A stretch of DNA of 43,000 nucleotides. Source: Caballeronia arationis (GTDB lineage Bacteria; Pseudomonadota; Gammaproteobacteria; Burkholderiales; Burkholderiaceae). Under the pieces are notes generated by a model that had not been told where the DNA came from, made no database searches, and was given only the letters and a program-made list of their open reading frames with translations. The position numbers and the translations under genes are program-made. Position 1 is the stretch's first letter. Each line of letters opens with the position of its first letter. Shown piece by piece: positions 42,657-43,000 of the stretch. Location of the stretch: the NCBI RefSeq assembly GCF_001544975.2, contig NZ_FCOG02000018.1, forward strand, positions 1 through 43,000, read 5' to 3'.

Positions 42657-43000
42657 ATGAAAACGTTTCATTGCGACCGATGCCAACAACACGTCTTCTT
42701 CGAAAACGTGAAATGCGAGTCCTGCGCCGCGCTGCTCGGCTACGTTCCCGCGCTCGCGGAAGTCTGCGCGTTCGAACCCGCCGAAGAAGGCACGTGGCGC
42801 AACCTGCATGAATCGGCGGACGGCGCGCTGTACAAACAGTGCAACAACTACGCACTGGAAAACGTCTGCAACTGGATGCTTCCCGCCGATTCGCCCGACG
42901 TGCTGTGCCCCGCCTGCAGCCTCACCCACACCATTCCGAACCTGTCGGTTCCGGAGAACCGCGTCTACTGGTACCGGCTCGAAACCGCCAAGCGGCGGCT
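42657..43000 (+). CDS. Zinc-ribbon putative metallopeptidase, N-terminal part (runs off the window)
   Basis: The frame opens at ATG 42657 and stays open to the right edge (114 codons seen). It begins MKTFHCDRCQQHVFFENVKCESC, a four-cysteine zinc ribbon, followed by a second cysteine group (CNNYALENVCNW and CPACSLTHTIPNL). This matches the start of the putative zinc-binding metallopeptidase family, in which a zinc ribbon precedes a protease-like domain. The catalytic part would lie beyond the window. It is divergent from the DUF2126 operon and could be the peptidase of that predicted peptide-modification system. The ribosome-binding site is not obvious. Confidence 0.85.
   Translation, partial: MKTFHCDRCQQHVFFENVKCESCAALLGYVPALAEVCAFEPAEEGTWRNLHESADGALYKQCNNYALENVCNWMLPADSPDVLCPACSLTHTIPNLSVPENRVYWYRLETAKRR

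Noticed and set aside
1..43000. CRISPR arrays, tRNA genes, rRNA genes, attachment sites or complete insertion sequences
   Set aside because: No regularly spaced repeats, cloverleaf-like sequences, transposase genes or terminal inverted repeats with target duplications were recognised by eye. A tRNA scan and an IS database search would settle this.

Overview
The window reads as a chromosomal segment of a high-GC beta-proteobacterium of the Burkholderia / Paraburkholderia / Caballeronia group. Codon use is strongly GC-biased, and the oxalate module, Wzc-type exopolysaccharide genes, AtzE/AtzG/AtzH-like operon and DUF2126 / ATP-grasp / transglutaminase cluster are all typical of that group. The genus is inferred from gene content, not from an rRNA or marker gene. 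No tRNA, rRNA, CRISPR array or complete insertion sequence was found.

Region 1 (about 1-13,700) is part of an exopolysaccharide (EPS) locus: a Wzx-type flippase, a Tat-exported tyrosinase, a Wzy-like polymerase/ligase, an acyltransferase-3 protein, a Tat/lipoprotein clan GH-A glycosidase, a Wzc-type tyrosine kinase/co-polymerase and a second secreted GH-A glycosidase. Intergenic spaces are long. Three of them carry an ungapped 51-bp element (3863-3913 +, 7119-7169 -, 9151-9201 +) pointing at the polymerase, acyltransferase and Wzc genes, 231-330 nt before their start codons. It contains a CRP/FNR-like 5-6-5 dyad and looks like the signature of a small EPS regulon.

Region 2 (13,800-16,000) has a small unrecognised protein and a predicted lipoprotein phosphodiesterase/phosphatase. 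Region 3 (16,200-22,271) is a complete oxalate module: oxalyl-CoA decarboxylase (oxc) divergent from formyl-CoA transferase (frc), then a PAS protein, an oxalate/formate antiporter-type MFS protein and a GntR/FCD regulator. Mirror-image sites flank the oxc-frc promoter region. Region 4 (22,286-24,990) is a two-gene DNA-repair operon, a radical SAM protein plus a DUF4130-UdgX protein, with a textbook LexA box over its predicted transcription start.

Region 5 (25,100-35,400) joins a tightly overlapping minus-strand amidohydrolase operon (cysteine hydrolase, amidase, AtzG/HpxX, AtzE/HpxY, AtzH/HpxZ) to a divergent BMP-type ABC importer (binding protein, double ATPase, two permeases) and a TetR regulator. 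It is probably an uptake-and-hydrolysis pathway for a ureide, biuret or oxalurate-like compound. Lying beside the oxalate module, it could feed oxalate into it.

Region 6 (35,400-43,000) is the conserved DUF2126 amidoligase-like / circularly permuted ATP-grasp + alpha-E / transglutaminase cluster, predicted in the literature to make or modify peptides. Its ATP-grasp/alpha-E gene is split by a frameshift that loss of one 13-bp tandem unit would explain exactly. A divergent zinc-ribbon putative metallopeptidase gene runs off the right edge.
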